From the NCBI GenBank assembly GCA_036245525.1, contig BTPG01000004.1:17110631-17174630 (forward strand): a stretch of 64,000 nucleotides of DNA. The letters are read 5' to 3'. Of this stretch, positions 42,874 to 53,346 are shown one piece after another. Source of the DNA: Semisulcospira habei. Its lineage: Eukaryota > Mollusca > Gastropoda > Semisulcospiridae. Position numbers and translations under genes: made by a program. A model generated the notes under the pieces. It was not told where the DNA came from, made no database searches, and saw nothing but the letters and a program-made list of their open reading frames with translations. How positions within the stretch are numbered: the stretch's first letter is position 1; the number at the start of each line of letters is the position of its first letter.

Positions 42874-43347
42874 AACAGCAACCTTTTGTGTGACCCCTTC
42901 TAATATTATTCGTCTAAATTCAAATTGCTTTTCTCTGGCCAAATCGTCAGGTTTTTCGAACATTTATCGTCATTACTACAAACACTGTTTCACACGACAC
43001 GTGACAGGCCAAAGCCCCGATATGCAATCGCGCCCAACAGCTGTCCCTGTGAAAATCTTGGTCGCCCTACAGCCTCAAGAACGTACGTTGACACCCCTCC
43101 CCTTCCCTCCTCCACCCTTTCCACCAAAACAAAACAAAAGGATATAAAATCGACATCGAAAACGTTTCGGTACAATGTTATTTGAAATCGCACCCACTTT
43201 TCACAAGATATTTTTATCGGTACAGTTCAGTCGCAATATCGAATTAAAACTGCTGGTCATCCAAAACGGAGGGCCATGGGAATAAAGTGATATAACAATA
43301 CGTACTGGTTGATACGGGTTGGTCTAATGAGGCTCTGTGCTTTGCTG

Positions 43348-43381
<34 letters not shown>

Positions 43382-43610
43382 ACACTACTACACGTTTGCT
43401 GCAATTCAGTCTAATAGCCACCACTTTCTCCAGAATCTTTTCTGCAACTAAGCCTGGCCACTAATCGCCATTTCCGAAACCCAAATTCCGAGATCGTGCC
43501 TTCGCAGCCCCGAACAGACTTCCCCTACCGCTGAGCGCACCTTAGTGTTACAGCAATCCCCGATAAAAATGATGTCAGGCTGACGATTTTAATTTGAACC
43601 AATCTCTGCT
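42874..43610. other. Unique sequence with poly-T run
   Basis: T run of about 31 at 43350-43380. Frames at 42890-43190 have no recognisable motif. Confidence 0.4.
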
Positions 43611-43677
43611 AGCATGAGGCGTAGAATTTCATGGGCCCCTGCGTCTGCAGGGGCTCATGAGAATCTACGCCTCTTGC
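43611..43677. mobile_element. Family A hairpin core
   Basis: GCATGAGGCGTAGAATTTCA with TGAGAATCTACGCCTCTTGC; GGCGTAG/CTACGCC is matched. Confidence 0.85.
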
Positions 43678-43869
43678 ACAGAGAGCGAAATTCGCCGAGG
43701 AACCTGTCTTACTGCAACAGCAATCCTGAAGCTGATATGTCAATCAAGAGATTGTAGTCCTCCTGTACGGGATCATGGGCACGGTTATCCACTCTGTGTG
43801 CGAATTCCAGGGACCTCTCTCGCCTTGGAGAAACACTGACGTAAATAAAGGCCGATTTTTTTTTTACCA

Positions 43870-43938
43870 CGACTAACTCAGTTAGCCCCCGACACACCAA
43901 ACCTACAATGCGATGGATCAACTATTGATGGTGGTTCA
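43870..43938. mobile_element. Family B left-end fragment
   Basis: CTAACTCAGTTAGCCCCCGA then GATGGATCAACTATTGATGG; the hairpin is missing. Confidence 0.6.
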
Positions 43939-44623
43939 AGGTTTCCATCAAAGAAACACGCATAGAAATGAAAGAAGAACGCAAAATAGTGTCGTACTTG
44001 TCCTTTTTAAGCGCCTTTCTTTTGTTTTGTTTTTTTTGCCGGAGATTTCTTTGCATTTTACGCGCTTGGATCTCACCATTTTGGTCTGGAAGCAGACCCG
44101 AGGATGAGGAACTGTACGAAGGAAAGACATAATACACGCGCGCGTCCTGTGTGGGTTCATGAGGGTCTATGCTCCGGCACCAGGTTGGACAGGGATCATG
44201 ACCCTGGTTATCTGGAGTTATCGCATTTTTTGTCTAGCAAGGTGCGAGGGGCACGAGAGAGCGACATCTTGCCGATCAGGGTAAAACTAGCGGCGATAAG
44301 ACTCGGTGTGAAGTGTTGCTGGTAGGTCAAGGGTACTGTTTAGATCTAATTTCTGCAATGTCGAAAAAGTATTCTTCTTGACTGTAGCAAGCTTAAATCC
44401 TTTCACTGCTAGCCGACAATAAAGTCTGTCTTTAATTTTTTTTAATGTTGATTTTTTTTTTAAATACGGCAGATTAAATGCCAGTAAACCCGATCAGTCC
44501 GGACACAATTCTATCTTTTAAAAAAATTAAAAAAAAACAAAAAACTACGATGACTTCAATGCCGGCAAACCCCCCCCCCCCCCCCCCCCCATCAATCCAA
44601 AAAAACACGGATATAAAAGTACT
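43939..44623. other. No recognisable feature; poly-C run
   Basis: C run at about 44570-44590; T-rich near 44430-44462. Confidence 0.35.
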
Positions 44624-44690
44624 AGCAAGAGACAAAGATCATAATCAGCACCCGCATCTGCACGGTCTCATGATAATCTGTGCCTCTTGC
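44624..44690. mobile_element. Family A hairpin core, diverged
   Basis: GCAAGAGACAAAGATCATAA with TGATAATCTGTGCCTCTTGC. Confidence 0.75.
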
Positions 44691-44796
44691 AATTAGGCCG
44701 TGCTGGGGGCAGTCTACAGTGGTGCTGCTGGGTCGAGTTTGAGAAAGGTACACATTAGATCTAAATTTCGTTGTTTTTTGTGTTTTTTTAAAAGAT

Positions 44797-44960
44797 GTTA
44801 CAGTGCAGTCCCGACACACTGCAACAAGATGTGCATCGACCATGATGATAGTTCAAGAGTGGTGCCAGAACAGCTCTTGAACTATCATGGTCGATCTAAA
44901 TCAGTCTTGAACTGTGATCAAGTCTTTAAAGTACAAGTCCAAAACTTGGGATCAGTAATT
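44797..44960. mobile_element. Family B2 element with collapsed hairpin
   Basis: CATGATGATAGTTCAAGAGT then GGTGCCAGAACAGCTCTTGA and ACTATCATGGTCGAT: the GGCGCC centre and part of both arms are gone, leaving a short stem. Confidence 0.8.
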
Positions 44961-45008
44961 CAATCTTTCTGCGTAATATACATGTATGTTCTAAAGACAT
45001 TAAGAATA

Positions 45009-45057
45009 CGGGCCGACGTCGGCCGACATCGGTCCGATGGCCTTTTGCGCATTGGGC
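45009..45057. mobile_element. Family F right half
   Basis: CGGGCCGACGTCGGCCGACA then CGATGGCCTTTTGCGCATTG. Confidence 0.75.
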
Positions 45058-45077
45058 AGAGTGATTTTGTATGGCAT

Positions 45078-45187
45078 GTTCATGTTCTTATTTTTGTTTG
45101 TTTGCTGTTGATGTTTCATTGTAAAGCGCTCCGTGCTTGCTTTTCTATGGGTAAGGGCGCTGTACAAGAAAAAAATGTATTATTACT
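45078..45187 (+). repeat. Retroposon 3' end with GTAAAGCGCT and ATT tail
   Basis: CATTGTAAAGCGCTCCGTGC then GGGCGCTGTACAAGAAAAAA and ATGTATTATTA. The paired GCGC words and ATT tail recall LINE/SINE ends found in many animals. Confidence 0.6.
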
Positions 45188-45589
45188 GTTCGAGAAAATC
45201 TTACGGGAAATAGCCGGGATCGTTTCGGCCCTAGCCACAGGTAAGTGCCGCCTGCTCCCCACCCGAAACTTGTCACCTGAACAGCCATTGAAAGGGTTAT
45301 CACGGGTCGGGTAGATCGCTTTCTATAAGCGTCCGACACCTTTCGACCAAACACCCGTCGATTGAGGGGTGGGCGGCTATCGAGCGGGTACCTGTTTAAC
45401 ACCCTGATACAGCCACCCGGCACCCGTAACAGATTTGAAAAAGATTTCTTGGCGTACCCCTAAAGACCGACACGTTTTGACACGAACAGTCACTCCATCT
45501 GTGTTTTACTACTAGACAAAAAAATATCCTGATCGAATGAAAATCGACTTTTTTTTACGGCAAGTTTGTCTGATGTATGTTAATCCCTT
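45188..45589. other. No recognisable feature
   Basis: Unique-looking sequence; a C- and G-mixed stretch at 45240-45430. Confidence 0.35.
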
Positions 45590-45755
45590 CACTGCAAGTG
45601 GACGGAGACCGCGTTTTTTTAATTTTTAATTTTATTTCAACCTCAAATATATCCTACGGTGAAAGAAACATGGATACAAATAGGTTGTAGCAAGAGGCAT
45701 AGATCTTCATGAGCCCCCGCATCTGCGGGCGTTCATGAGGATCTATGCCTCTTGC
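45590..45755. mobile_element. Family A core with left end of outer element
   Basis: TTAATCCCTTCACTGCAAGT opens; the core is at 45690-45755 (CAAGAGGCATAGATCTTCAT and ATGAGGATCTATGCCTCTTG). No right TTAA found. Confidence 0.8.
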
Positions 45756-45856
45756 AGCGCAGGCAATCGAAGTGTTTGTTTTGAACGAAACTCAAGTGTA
45801 TCTCATATTTTTGTTGACAAGTATATTGGTGTGGATGTATGACTATGAACATTATC

Positions 45857-45858
<2 letters not shown>

Positions 45859-45944
<86 letters not shown>
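45859..45944. repeat. (TTGA)n microsatellite
   Basis: About 85 bases of almost pure TTGA. The same tetranucleotide tails the retroposon at 38862, so it may have grown from such a tail. Confidence 0.95.
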
Positions 45945-45945
<1 letters not shown>

Positions 45946-46798
45946 ATCTGATTACATCGGTGGTACTAATTTTCTTTGCATGCAGTGTGCTGTTTTCCAT
46001 ATGCAAACATTTATGTTGTCTTATGTATCACATGTTTAATCAATTAGCGGTCAGGAACAGTCGCTGTTGTGTTGTGCGCCAGACAAGCTTAGCTTGGGGG
46101 TTTTCTTGTTGTGTACGTTCAAGAACGTGTTTGGGGCAAGGTACTTGTATTACTCGTGTTTAACAAGGATATTTGGCAACCCGTCCGTGTACAGTTTTCC
46201 TTGCCCCGCACCCTTGCCTCTTTTATAAGGTGATGTTTCATTTTTTTCCTCCGCGGTGAACAGGAAAAGACTTTATTTAAATACGCCAGTTTAGAAGTTT
46301 AGTCCGGCATTGTCCAAAGGATACATCTGCAGTACACCAACTGAAATATTTACTCAGGCGAATTCGCTTACATTAAGTCGATTTTAGTCCGATTTTTTTT
46401 TAAAGGACATTACAACGCGTTTATACAAGTTCTGACACTATTTTTTTTTTCTATGATAACTGCTCAGTTTATAACACTTTCCGAATCTATAAAACGACAG
46501 AAAGTGGACCCTTTTGGATTTTTGTCCATCCAAAGTTTACAGTAAATAATGGGGTCATACAGTGTGAAATAGTACGAGTTGTGTCCTTTATAAAAGTTCA
46601 TAGTATATATATATCTTACAATAATGCCTTTTGCACGCTGGAGAGTTCCCCGTTACGCACAAGGAACGATACCGTGTGCCTGCTCAAATGCATTGTAAAA
46701 AGAAGGATAGAAAGGTCTTAAACGAGGCAAGACCAACAATGATAACTCGGTGCATCGGCGAATTTCAGCATTCAAAGCCCGCCGTGGAACAGGTCACT
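45945..46798. other. No recognisable feature
   Basis: T runs near 46395 and 46441. The 75-codon frame at 45936-46163 has no motif. Confidence 0.35.
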
Positions 46799-47012
46799 TT
46801 AACCCACTTAGCCCCAACGCCCTACAGCGGAAGATGAATTGACCATGATAATTCAAGGGTAGTGCCAGATTAGCTTGGCGCCTTCAGGCGCCTAGCTAAT
46901 CTGGCGCTACCCTTGAATTATCATGGTCAATCCCTAGCCTGCAACTGGTACACAGTCGTTAGGTAACACTTCCAAAATGTGGGATATGCGACCGCGGGGT
47001 TGAATGGGTTAA
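46799..47012. mobile_element. Family B1 element, complete
   Basis: Begins TTAACCCACTTAGCCCC and ends GGGGTTGAATGGGTTAA; hairpin centre GGCGCC-TTCA-GGCGCC. One mismatch each in AGCTTGG/CCTAGCT and GTGCC/GGCGC. Last palindrome element but one before the island. Confidence 0.9.
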
Positions 47013-47381
47013 TTTATTTCACGTCTGGAATCTTTGCGGATCAACGCGTATAGACACCTCCAGATGGTGATGTCCTGTTTCCGGTGCAGTAACTCATCTC
47101 TCAAAACCGCCGTGCATGTACCCGCACCGTAAATCGCCACATCCACCCGTAATACCCCATTCTATCCACCCGCAATAGACACAGGTGTAGCACGCATCCC
47201 TCGCCTTTATCACACGGAGGGACAGGTGCCGCCTGTAGCAACCCCATACATTGCTGGAATTCATTGTTGTATCAGACTCGAGCATTGCAACAAGAAAAAT
47301 ATGTTCGCAGTCACACTTTTAAATCCCCGGGCAAACCTCCCTGTCTGAGAAACGAGCTGAATGAGGACGTTCGCAATTTCA

Positions 47382-47448
47382 GCAAGAGACCTAGATTCTC
47401 ATGAGCCCCTGCGTTCGCAGAGACTCATGAGAATCTATGCCTCTTGCA
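47382..47448. mobile_element. Family A hairpin core at the island edge
   Basis: GCAAGAGACCTAGATTCTCA and TGAGAATCTATGCCTCTTGC; inner CCCCTGCGTTCGCAGAGACT. Confidence 0.85.
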
Positions 47449-47894
47449 GATGAATGAATTGAAGTCTCTTTTAAAAGAACTCGGTGATTTATGATCTAGC
47501 AAGCGCTCATCCCAAAGCAGTTTATTCTGTCCTAGCAGTTCGCGCACACGGGAGGCGAAGAGACAAATTCGTCTCCACACAACAACTCACCAATCCTCCC
47601 ATGAAACAACACCCATTCCCTGATTACAATACACTATACCTCCTACTGGCGCTGCCGGCACAACATCCATCCACATGGAGCTGGTTGCTCCACCTCCCTC
47701 TTTACTAATAAATTATCCCTCATCATTTTCAAACTTCTACGATCCCCCTATCTTTCCATATTTAAAACCATATCTTTATTCCTACCTAACCCCTTTTCCC
47801 CATTTGCATTATTTATTTAATTAGGTTTATTCCATCCTTACCACGCTCCCCACCACTCGCGTAGTAACGTGGGAGTTTTTTATTAACTCCCGAT

Positions 47895-48273
47895 ATGATT
47901 AAGTATATGATGTTGATTGTAGCCAACACTCCACTCATGTCATCCAGACGGTCATGTGTTGTGATCGATCACCTCACCACACACCACCACCAGATAAAGA
48001 GCAGCGCGACGATCTTTGACGTGTACAATCAGCCTTCGGTGCCCGCGGCCGCACCCGACGCATATCATATAGACCAAAGGAGCCCGCCTGTGACCCCCAA
48101 CAATAAGTCATGGTAAGCCCTTAACATAAGGCTGTTTGACCCAAAGCTCGTGGTACTTGTCGAGCCCACCGATCCTAAACTTTTCGGAACGGAGTACGCA
48201 CGCGTCAGTGTCACTAGCTGCCAAGATCTCTACACCCAGGTCTCGCCCGTGGTTAAAGACATGCCGTAGGACA
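47895..48273 (+). pseudogene. Protein-like frame broken by an in-frame stop, unidentified
   Basis: One reading frame gives protein-like sequence on both sides of a stop (TAA near 48114-48116). Upstream it includes ATIFDVYNQPSVPAAAPDAY; downstream it includes FDPKLVVLVEPTDPKLFG and then TSCQDLYTQVSPVVKDMP, before a TAG at about 48271. The residue mix is balanced rather than repeat-like. I recognise no family. It could be a decayed gene or a real frame damaged by sequence error. Confidence 0.4.
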
Positions 48274-48900
48274 TGGCCAGAGAATCCTATCAGTATCTAC
48301 TTTTATGTCGTTGGCTTATCCTTCGGTTTGGCGAGTGGATTGGTTTGGGTGGCTGGCTAGGCTCGGTGGTAGGAGCTTGGCGCTTGTGACACAAAACTGT
48401 TGTACGTTTAAATGCCTTAGATGATGAGATTCAATCCATCTCAGACTTGCTCGTATCAATCTCAAATCGGGTATAAATCGAGCTATCTTCACTCGTATAC
48501 TTGTGGCCTATCACCTTAAGTTCTATGCGCCATCCGTCAACCGCTTCGTCTCTCGCCCTCTCTCACCCCACTAAACGTAATCTCGTATATAAAAATACAA
48601 CTCCTAAAAAATGCTAATCACTCCCCCCAGAGGTATGAACGTTGCCACCCGTACGCGTGCTCAACTAGCTACGCCTCCTCCTCCTCTCCAAGCCACAACA
48701 CCAAATCGCCACCGCCCCTATTAATTTTTCTTCCGCGTCCCTAACCCAATCCGGCTCACGCCCCCATCACTCTCATTGCAATTTGTACTCAAACATCTCG
48801 CTCGGCACCGCCTCGGCATATCCCGTGCTGTTCTGGTCTCGTGGAGCGCGCCTTGGACCTTCCCCCGCGACCCCCCCCCCCCCCCCCTTCTCTACCCCGT

Positions 48901-48921
48901 GGCGCCCGTGCTACGGGCGCC
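48901..48921. repeat. Small GC hairpin in the island
   Basis: GGCGCCCGT-GCT-ACGGGCGCC, a 9-base perfect stem with a 3-base loop. Not one of the named families. Confidence 0.7.
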
Positions 48922-49158
48922 CTGGTAAGGTTCTGAATCCAACAGATACCCAGCCATACACCTCCAAAATCTCTCGTGTATGGAATCTCACTCTCCATTT
49001 CAATCCCGACTATTCGACATTGGCGACACATTCTGACTCCCGTTTACGGTTTCGATCGTCGCAATGTCTCATCATACCGCTCTCGCTGCGACCTTCTGCG
49101 ACCGCGACCGCCCCCCCCCCAAGGCATACCCTTCTCTGCCCGTTTTTCACAGACAGCC

Positions 49159-49752
49159 ATGGCTTATGGAACCATCGCCACTAGCCTCCGCATAGAAAAT
49201 TTCTACAACAGTACTAATACTCCTTTGCCCATGGCACGGTATCCTGCTTTCATTCACTCTTATGGGAACAAAGCTCAGACGCACGCGGAGAATCTCGATA
49301 ACGTGAATCTATCTCTAAATATGCTCTTCGGGGGAAAGTCTTCCGCGCCGGTGGTTATACAAATAATAAATGTCTGTAAGAGGCCACTCAGATCTCATGT
49401 CGCCCATCCGGCCCCAGTTCTCGCCGGCGCGGCACTCAGCGAGGATCTCCTGCCTCTCTTGCAGCAAATCACACATTTTAACTCTGCCCCAACGATAAAC
49501 TCTACCTACGCTGTTAGCGTCCCCCCCCAACCCCGTTGGGGCAGTCTCCTTTGCACACAAGCGCGAGCGGATCCTACCAAAGCTCCTGGCACCTCTCACA
49601 ATGGCATATGCCTTCACCTAGTCACGCCTCTCATTCAACAGCCCATAGCCCACTTTTCGGGCGGGACACGGAGCGTAAAACCGCCATACGATCCTGCATG
49701 CTCCATCTCTCTCTCCTACCTGACAATGCAGGGACGTCTCTCGTCGCTATAA
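49159..49752 (+). CDS. Unidentified open frame in the island
   Basis: An ATG frame of about 197 codons; the same frame is open upstream to at least 48976 without an ATG. It begins MAYGTIATSLRIENF and contains LSLNMLFGGKSSAPVVIQII and ALSEDLLPLLQQITHF. It shows no signal peptide, no catalytic motif and no low complexity. Other frames overlap its 3' part, and phase shifts through the island suggest either fragmentation or chance openness in C-rich DNA. Not recognised; coding status is uncertain. Confidence 0.3.
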   Translation: MAYGTIATSLRIENFYNSTNTPLPMARYPAFIHSYGNKAQTHAENLDNVNLSLNMLFGGKSSAPVVIQIINVCKRPLRSHVAHPAPVLAGAALSEDLLPLLQQITHFNSAPTINSTYAVSVPPQPRWGSLLCTQARADPTKAPGTSHNGICLHLVTPLIQQPIAHFSGGTRSVKPPYDPACSISLSYLTMQGRLSSL

Positions 49753-50682
49753 TACATCGCCCTCTTTTGTCCTGCCCTCGAGGACCTAATCGTCCCCTAA
49801 CTATCATCGTCGAACTAGATGGATCGGAGCGACTGTCACACCGCCCCTACTTGACAGCATGCGAAGGTATTGTCACAATACGCATCCATTGGACTACAGG
49901 CCAGCATCGCGCTACGGTGGATCTCGCTGGTGTCTAGCTATTCGTTTCCGGTATGGGAGCCCAATCCACAATGCTGCGCGCGAGCTTTATCTCATTAAAC
50001 CCTCTGCATCGTTTCACTCCACACCTCTTGCTGCCCGGTTACACTCAAATAGGAAGCAGAATTGTCTTTGCCTCCGGTCAACGAGCGCAAGGGCGCCCCA
50101 TGGGAGGATCCTATGTAACCTCTTGCAGATCGGCTACGCTGTAAATAATACATTCATCGGCCCCATGATCCTCATAAAAAACATTACGAACTCGGAACGT
50201 AACTGCGACAAGCGCTCTGAGCCTCATTCGGACATGACTGAAACATGTCAGTTGCGTGCGCAATAGCTCTGCTGACCCCTCAGCTGGCATGTCATCGGCC
50301 CCCCCCGTGTAGACGACCGAGTGTATCGTCAAAATGACCAGGGGCTATATCAAATACAACCTCGCCGTCATTTTATGCAACGCCGCTACATTTGCCTGAA
50401 CGAGCCCCTGGCACACTCTACCGCCCGTCGGCGCATCAAGTACACTCGCACAAATCGCACGTATCATCTCACGTTGCGGCCGCGTTTAGCAAAACCCTTT
50501 TTCGCGGCCTTTTCACTCTCTATTACACGATACACCATTCCAGCCTCAGCAACACGGTCGTATCCGACCACTTCACGCTCCGTATGCCGCGCGTTGCTAC
50601 GACCCCTTGATACCAGAACTGCTCTCCACCCACTTCAGCACATATCGCTAAAATCATGTGGCGGTTCCCGTCCTCGTATGCG

Positions 50683-50711
50683 CGGCCCGCGCACGGCCGT
50701 GCGCGGGCAAA
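50683..50711. mobile_element. Family F centre inside the island
   Basis: GGCCCGCGCACGGCC and GGCCGTGCGCGGGC overlap in a 24-base perfect palindrome, the same as the centre of the F element at 39959-40060. The outer F arms are absent. Confidence 0.7.
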
Positions 50712-51708
50712 CATAAGGGGGAGCCCCGGCCAGAATACATATGCACATTTCGCAGCGTGCTCCCTTTTTTGCACACACTCGACGGGGGCTGACCTACCGC
50801 ATCGTCCTACGATCCGTCTTTCCCGCCTATCTGCTGTCATGGCGCGTAATACTGGCTGCCTCCTGTATTTTAATACTTTACATTGCTAACTCTCTCTATT
50901 CGCAGCACGTGCACGCCTCTACTGCGCCACATCTCTATCCCCGCGCTGTTATCGTGCCGCGTATACGAAGGCGCGCGCTCCTCCGTCTCTATCGAAAAGA
51001 GCTACCACCCCCGCCCCCCACCAGTCTGGTGCTGTGGGTGAACCTATGCAGTCCCGACCCCGCTTCCCCTGTCTCCCCATCCCCCCCCCCTCTCTCCCTA
51101 CCCTCCCCAAACACCACCTGCGTCCCTCCCCCGTCCTCCCCCCCCCACGCCCCTCCCCACACGTCTCCATCACCTACCCCTTCCCCTCCAACCTACTCTC
51201 CCTCTACTCGCGCTCACGTGCTCCGTACTCACCTACTAATAGTTACACATGTTGCATCACTCTGTGTGTGACCTGCACCCTGCGTCTGCACCGCGTACTC
51301 GCCTTGTTCCCACAATCGCTGCCCCACCTACTGCTTATTCTGCCCGTTAACTCAAGTCCTCGGCATCGATACTCAACTCGGGGCCACGCCAGCCTCCGCG
51401 CACCGGGGGAACCCTCTGCGGTCAGGCTACATTCGCGCTTCGGCTAAGCTCAGAGGACGCCTACCCTCCCTCGCCCATGCCTCCACGGCATCTGTGCTCG
51501 GCACTACGTCACCTCCATCCACTTCTTCGAAAGAGTAATAAGCTCCTGCGCTACGTGCTTAATCATGTTTCATCCTCTTGAATCTGCATGTAGCGCTCTT
51601 CCGAGAAAGTGTGGGGGGGCGGCCCGGTGGCGGGGGAACCTATGCAATATATCGACACGTGCACAGTATATCTTCGCTGACGCCTGCGTCATAATCCTTT
51701 AAACCCCT

Positions 51709-52050
51709 TCAGTCGCTATCTGTGTCATACGGCGCATCAGCGCCCCTTTTTGTCGCTCGATCAGTCTCTCGCAGGATTAATGTCACGCTCCACAAAAGCG
51801 CTACCGAGAGCCACACGCCTCGGGGCTTATTGAAATAACACGCGTTTACTTTCTCATCTTGCACATTAAGCCTTTTTTCGCGCTCTTCCTCCACTCTTCC
51901 ATAGGCCGTCTGATACATTTTGACACTCATAGAATCCAACACGCCGGTGTCATCTTCCTCTGGCACACACCCTCTCATACTCCCCTCTTGCGAAGCTTGC
52001 GCGCACCGTACACGACAAGAGCGACTACATGCGTCGCCCGGCTCACTCAT
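51709..52050 (-). CDS. Unidentified 113-codon frame in the island
   Basis: ATG (52050) to TGA (51709) on the minus strand. It begins MSEPGDACSRSCRVRC, has an acidic stretch CVPEEDDTGVLDS, a charged segment RVEEEREKRLNVQDEK, a hydrophobic run WLSVALLWSVTLIL that could be a membrane segment, and an acidic end YDTDSD. Composition looks more protein-like than the opposing frame. Not recognised; it could be spurious. Confidence 0.3.
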   Translation of the reverse strand: MSEPGDACSRSCRVRCAQASQEGSMRGCVPEEDDTGVLDSMSVKMYQTAYGRVEEEREKRLNVQDEKVNACYFNKPRGVWLSVALLWSVTLILRETDRATKRGADAPYDTDSD

Positions 52051-52134
52051 GCGTGTCTCACCGCTTTGCTCTCTGGAGACAGACAGAAAGACATAAGGTT
52101 TTCAAATCTGGTCCCGTTGTCAAGCGCTCTCATC

Positions 52135-52205
52135 TTCAAGAGGAATAGATTTTCATGATCCCCAGCATTCGCATGGGATCATGTAAATCTATGCCTCAGT
52201 CTTGC
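52135..52205. mobile_element. Family A hairpin core at the island edge
   Basis: TCAAGAGGAATAGATTTTCA with ATGTAAATCTATGCCTCAGT and CTTGC; ATGATCCCC/GGGATCAT is a matched change. A small insertion (AGT) splits the right tip. Confidence 0.8.
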
Positions 52206-52841
52206 TGGTCTGGGTAGGTCTTATTTCTTCATACATTCCAACCCCTTCGATGAAGTAAGTCGTCGCAGTTAAGAGTGTTGTGACTCGCATAGTCCCGTGG
52301 CAAATGTGTAGCCAGGGTACCCCAGGCTTCCGCGGGGATAAAAGTCTGGGTATCGCAGTATCATAAATAATATGAGGTTTGTGTTAATCTTCTTATCTCT
52401 CAAAATCCTGCCTATGGACTCCAGCTAATGTACAGTGGCTCAAAGCTAAGACCTTAAATGATCTGTATACTTTAGCTTGGCAATGTCAGCCGGTTCCTTT
52501 AAAAAATCTGCTTAAGTGAACAGAGCAATGAGTGCACAATTTTGCCATTAATCCACGACTGTTGACGGGGCATAAAGATATTTATATCAGCTATCGCATT
52601 CAAAGAGTTATGGAGTCAAGTTGGACACCGAACAATGAACACAAACACTAACTGAACAAGTTTTCACAAGTTCAGTTGAATTAAATACGGAAGTACCCTT
52701 GAGCTGTCGTGCGTTGCTCGCTTCCACCAAAACTCACCACAGCCAATACCTTGAACACACGATTCTGAACTATTTGAAAGCTTCTGACAGCTTTGGACAC
52801 AAACATGTTAAAAGGTCTAGGTCGGTTACCTTAGATAAACG
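52206..52841. other. No recognisable feature
   Basis: Ordinary AT-rich sequence resumes after the island. Confidence 0.35.
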
Positions 52842-52895
52842 TGACACTACCCTTGAACAGTCACGATCAAACCACCTCTGGCGACAAACATTCAA
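52842..52895. mobile_element. Family B single right arm
   Basis: GACACTACCCTTGAACAGTC then ACGATCAAACCACCTCTGGC; no left arm. Confidence 0.6.
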
Positions 52896-52931
52896 CTGAG
52901 GGAAGAAAATAATGGCTTTAAATTTGTAAGT

Positions 52932-53213
52932 TTAACCCCTCTTCTGTCACTGTACGTACATTGTTGTTTCTGAAATTCAACGACCCAAAGCCAAAAGCCC
53001 CCCCAAAAAACAAAAAAAAAACAAAAAATTAAAAAAAATAAATAAATAAATAAATAAATAAATAAATTTAAAAAAAAACTGAGAAGCATGGATACATTTG
53101 TTTCAGCAAGAGACATAGATCCTCATGTGCCCCCGCAGTCGCGGGGGCTCATGAGGATCTATGCCTCTTGCATTTGGATCGTGTTCACTTTTGCTCGGCA
53201 GTGAAGGGGTTAA
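52932..53213. mobile_element. Family A outer element with core and A-rich insert
   Basis: Begins TTAACCCCTCTTCTGTCACT and ends GGCAGTGAAGGGGTTAA. The left part GTACGTACATTGTTGTTTCT parallels the element at 61205. An A-rich and (AAAT)n stretch at about 52998-53080 lengthens it. The core is at 53106-53171. Confidence 0.85.
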
Positions 53214-53280
53214 GGATCCAAGTTCAGTTTTATCAGGCCAGTGTAGTTAAGGGTTCTCAACTGTAACGTGACCTTCATCG

Positions 53281-53346
53281 ACAAGAGGCATAGATTCTCA
53301 TGGGCTCCTGCATCAGCAGGAGCCCATGAGAATCTATGCCTCTTGC
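53281..53346. mobile_element. Family A hairpin core, perfect with two matched changes
   Basis: ACAAGAGGCATAGATTCTCA; inner arms CATGGGCTCCTGC and GCAGGAGCCCATG, against CATGAGCCCCTGC and GCAGGGGCTCATG elsewhere. Both substitutions are paired. No outer element. Confidence 0.95.

Larger units (their letters stand above)
47470..52130. other. Compositional island, C- and CpG-rich, unidentified
   Basis: For about 4.6 kb the plus strand is C-rich and G-poor, with frequent CpG (six in 50761-50820). It lacks every surrounding repeat family except one F centre. Stops are sparse and long frames overlap on both strands and in shifting phases. Poly-C runs lie at 48870-48887 and 49109-49119, and CCTCCC-type sequence at 51050-51180. 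The borders coincide with A hairpins at 47382 and 52135. Candidates are a foreign or viral insertion, an unusual host segment, or a low-accuracy assembly stretch; I cannot choose between them. Confidence 0.6.

Noticed and set aside
48783..49184. Separate 133-codon gene in the island
   Set aside because: It crosses a poly-C run and overlaps a better frame in another phase; no start context or motif supports it.
47470..52130. Mitochondrial insertion (NUMT) or bacterial contamination
   Set aside because: Strand asymmetry suggested mtDNA, but no mitochondrial protein or rRNA segment was recognised. No operon-like layout or ribosome-binding pattern supports bacteria. Foreign origin in general is not excluded.
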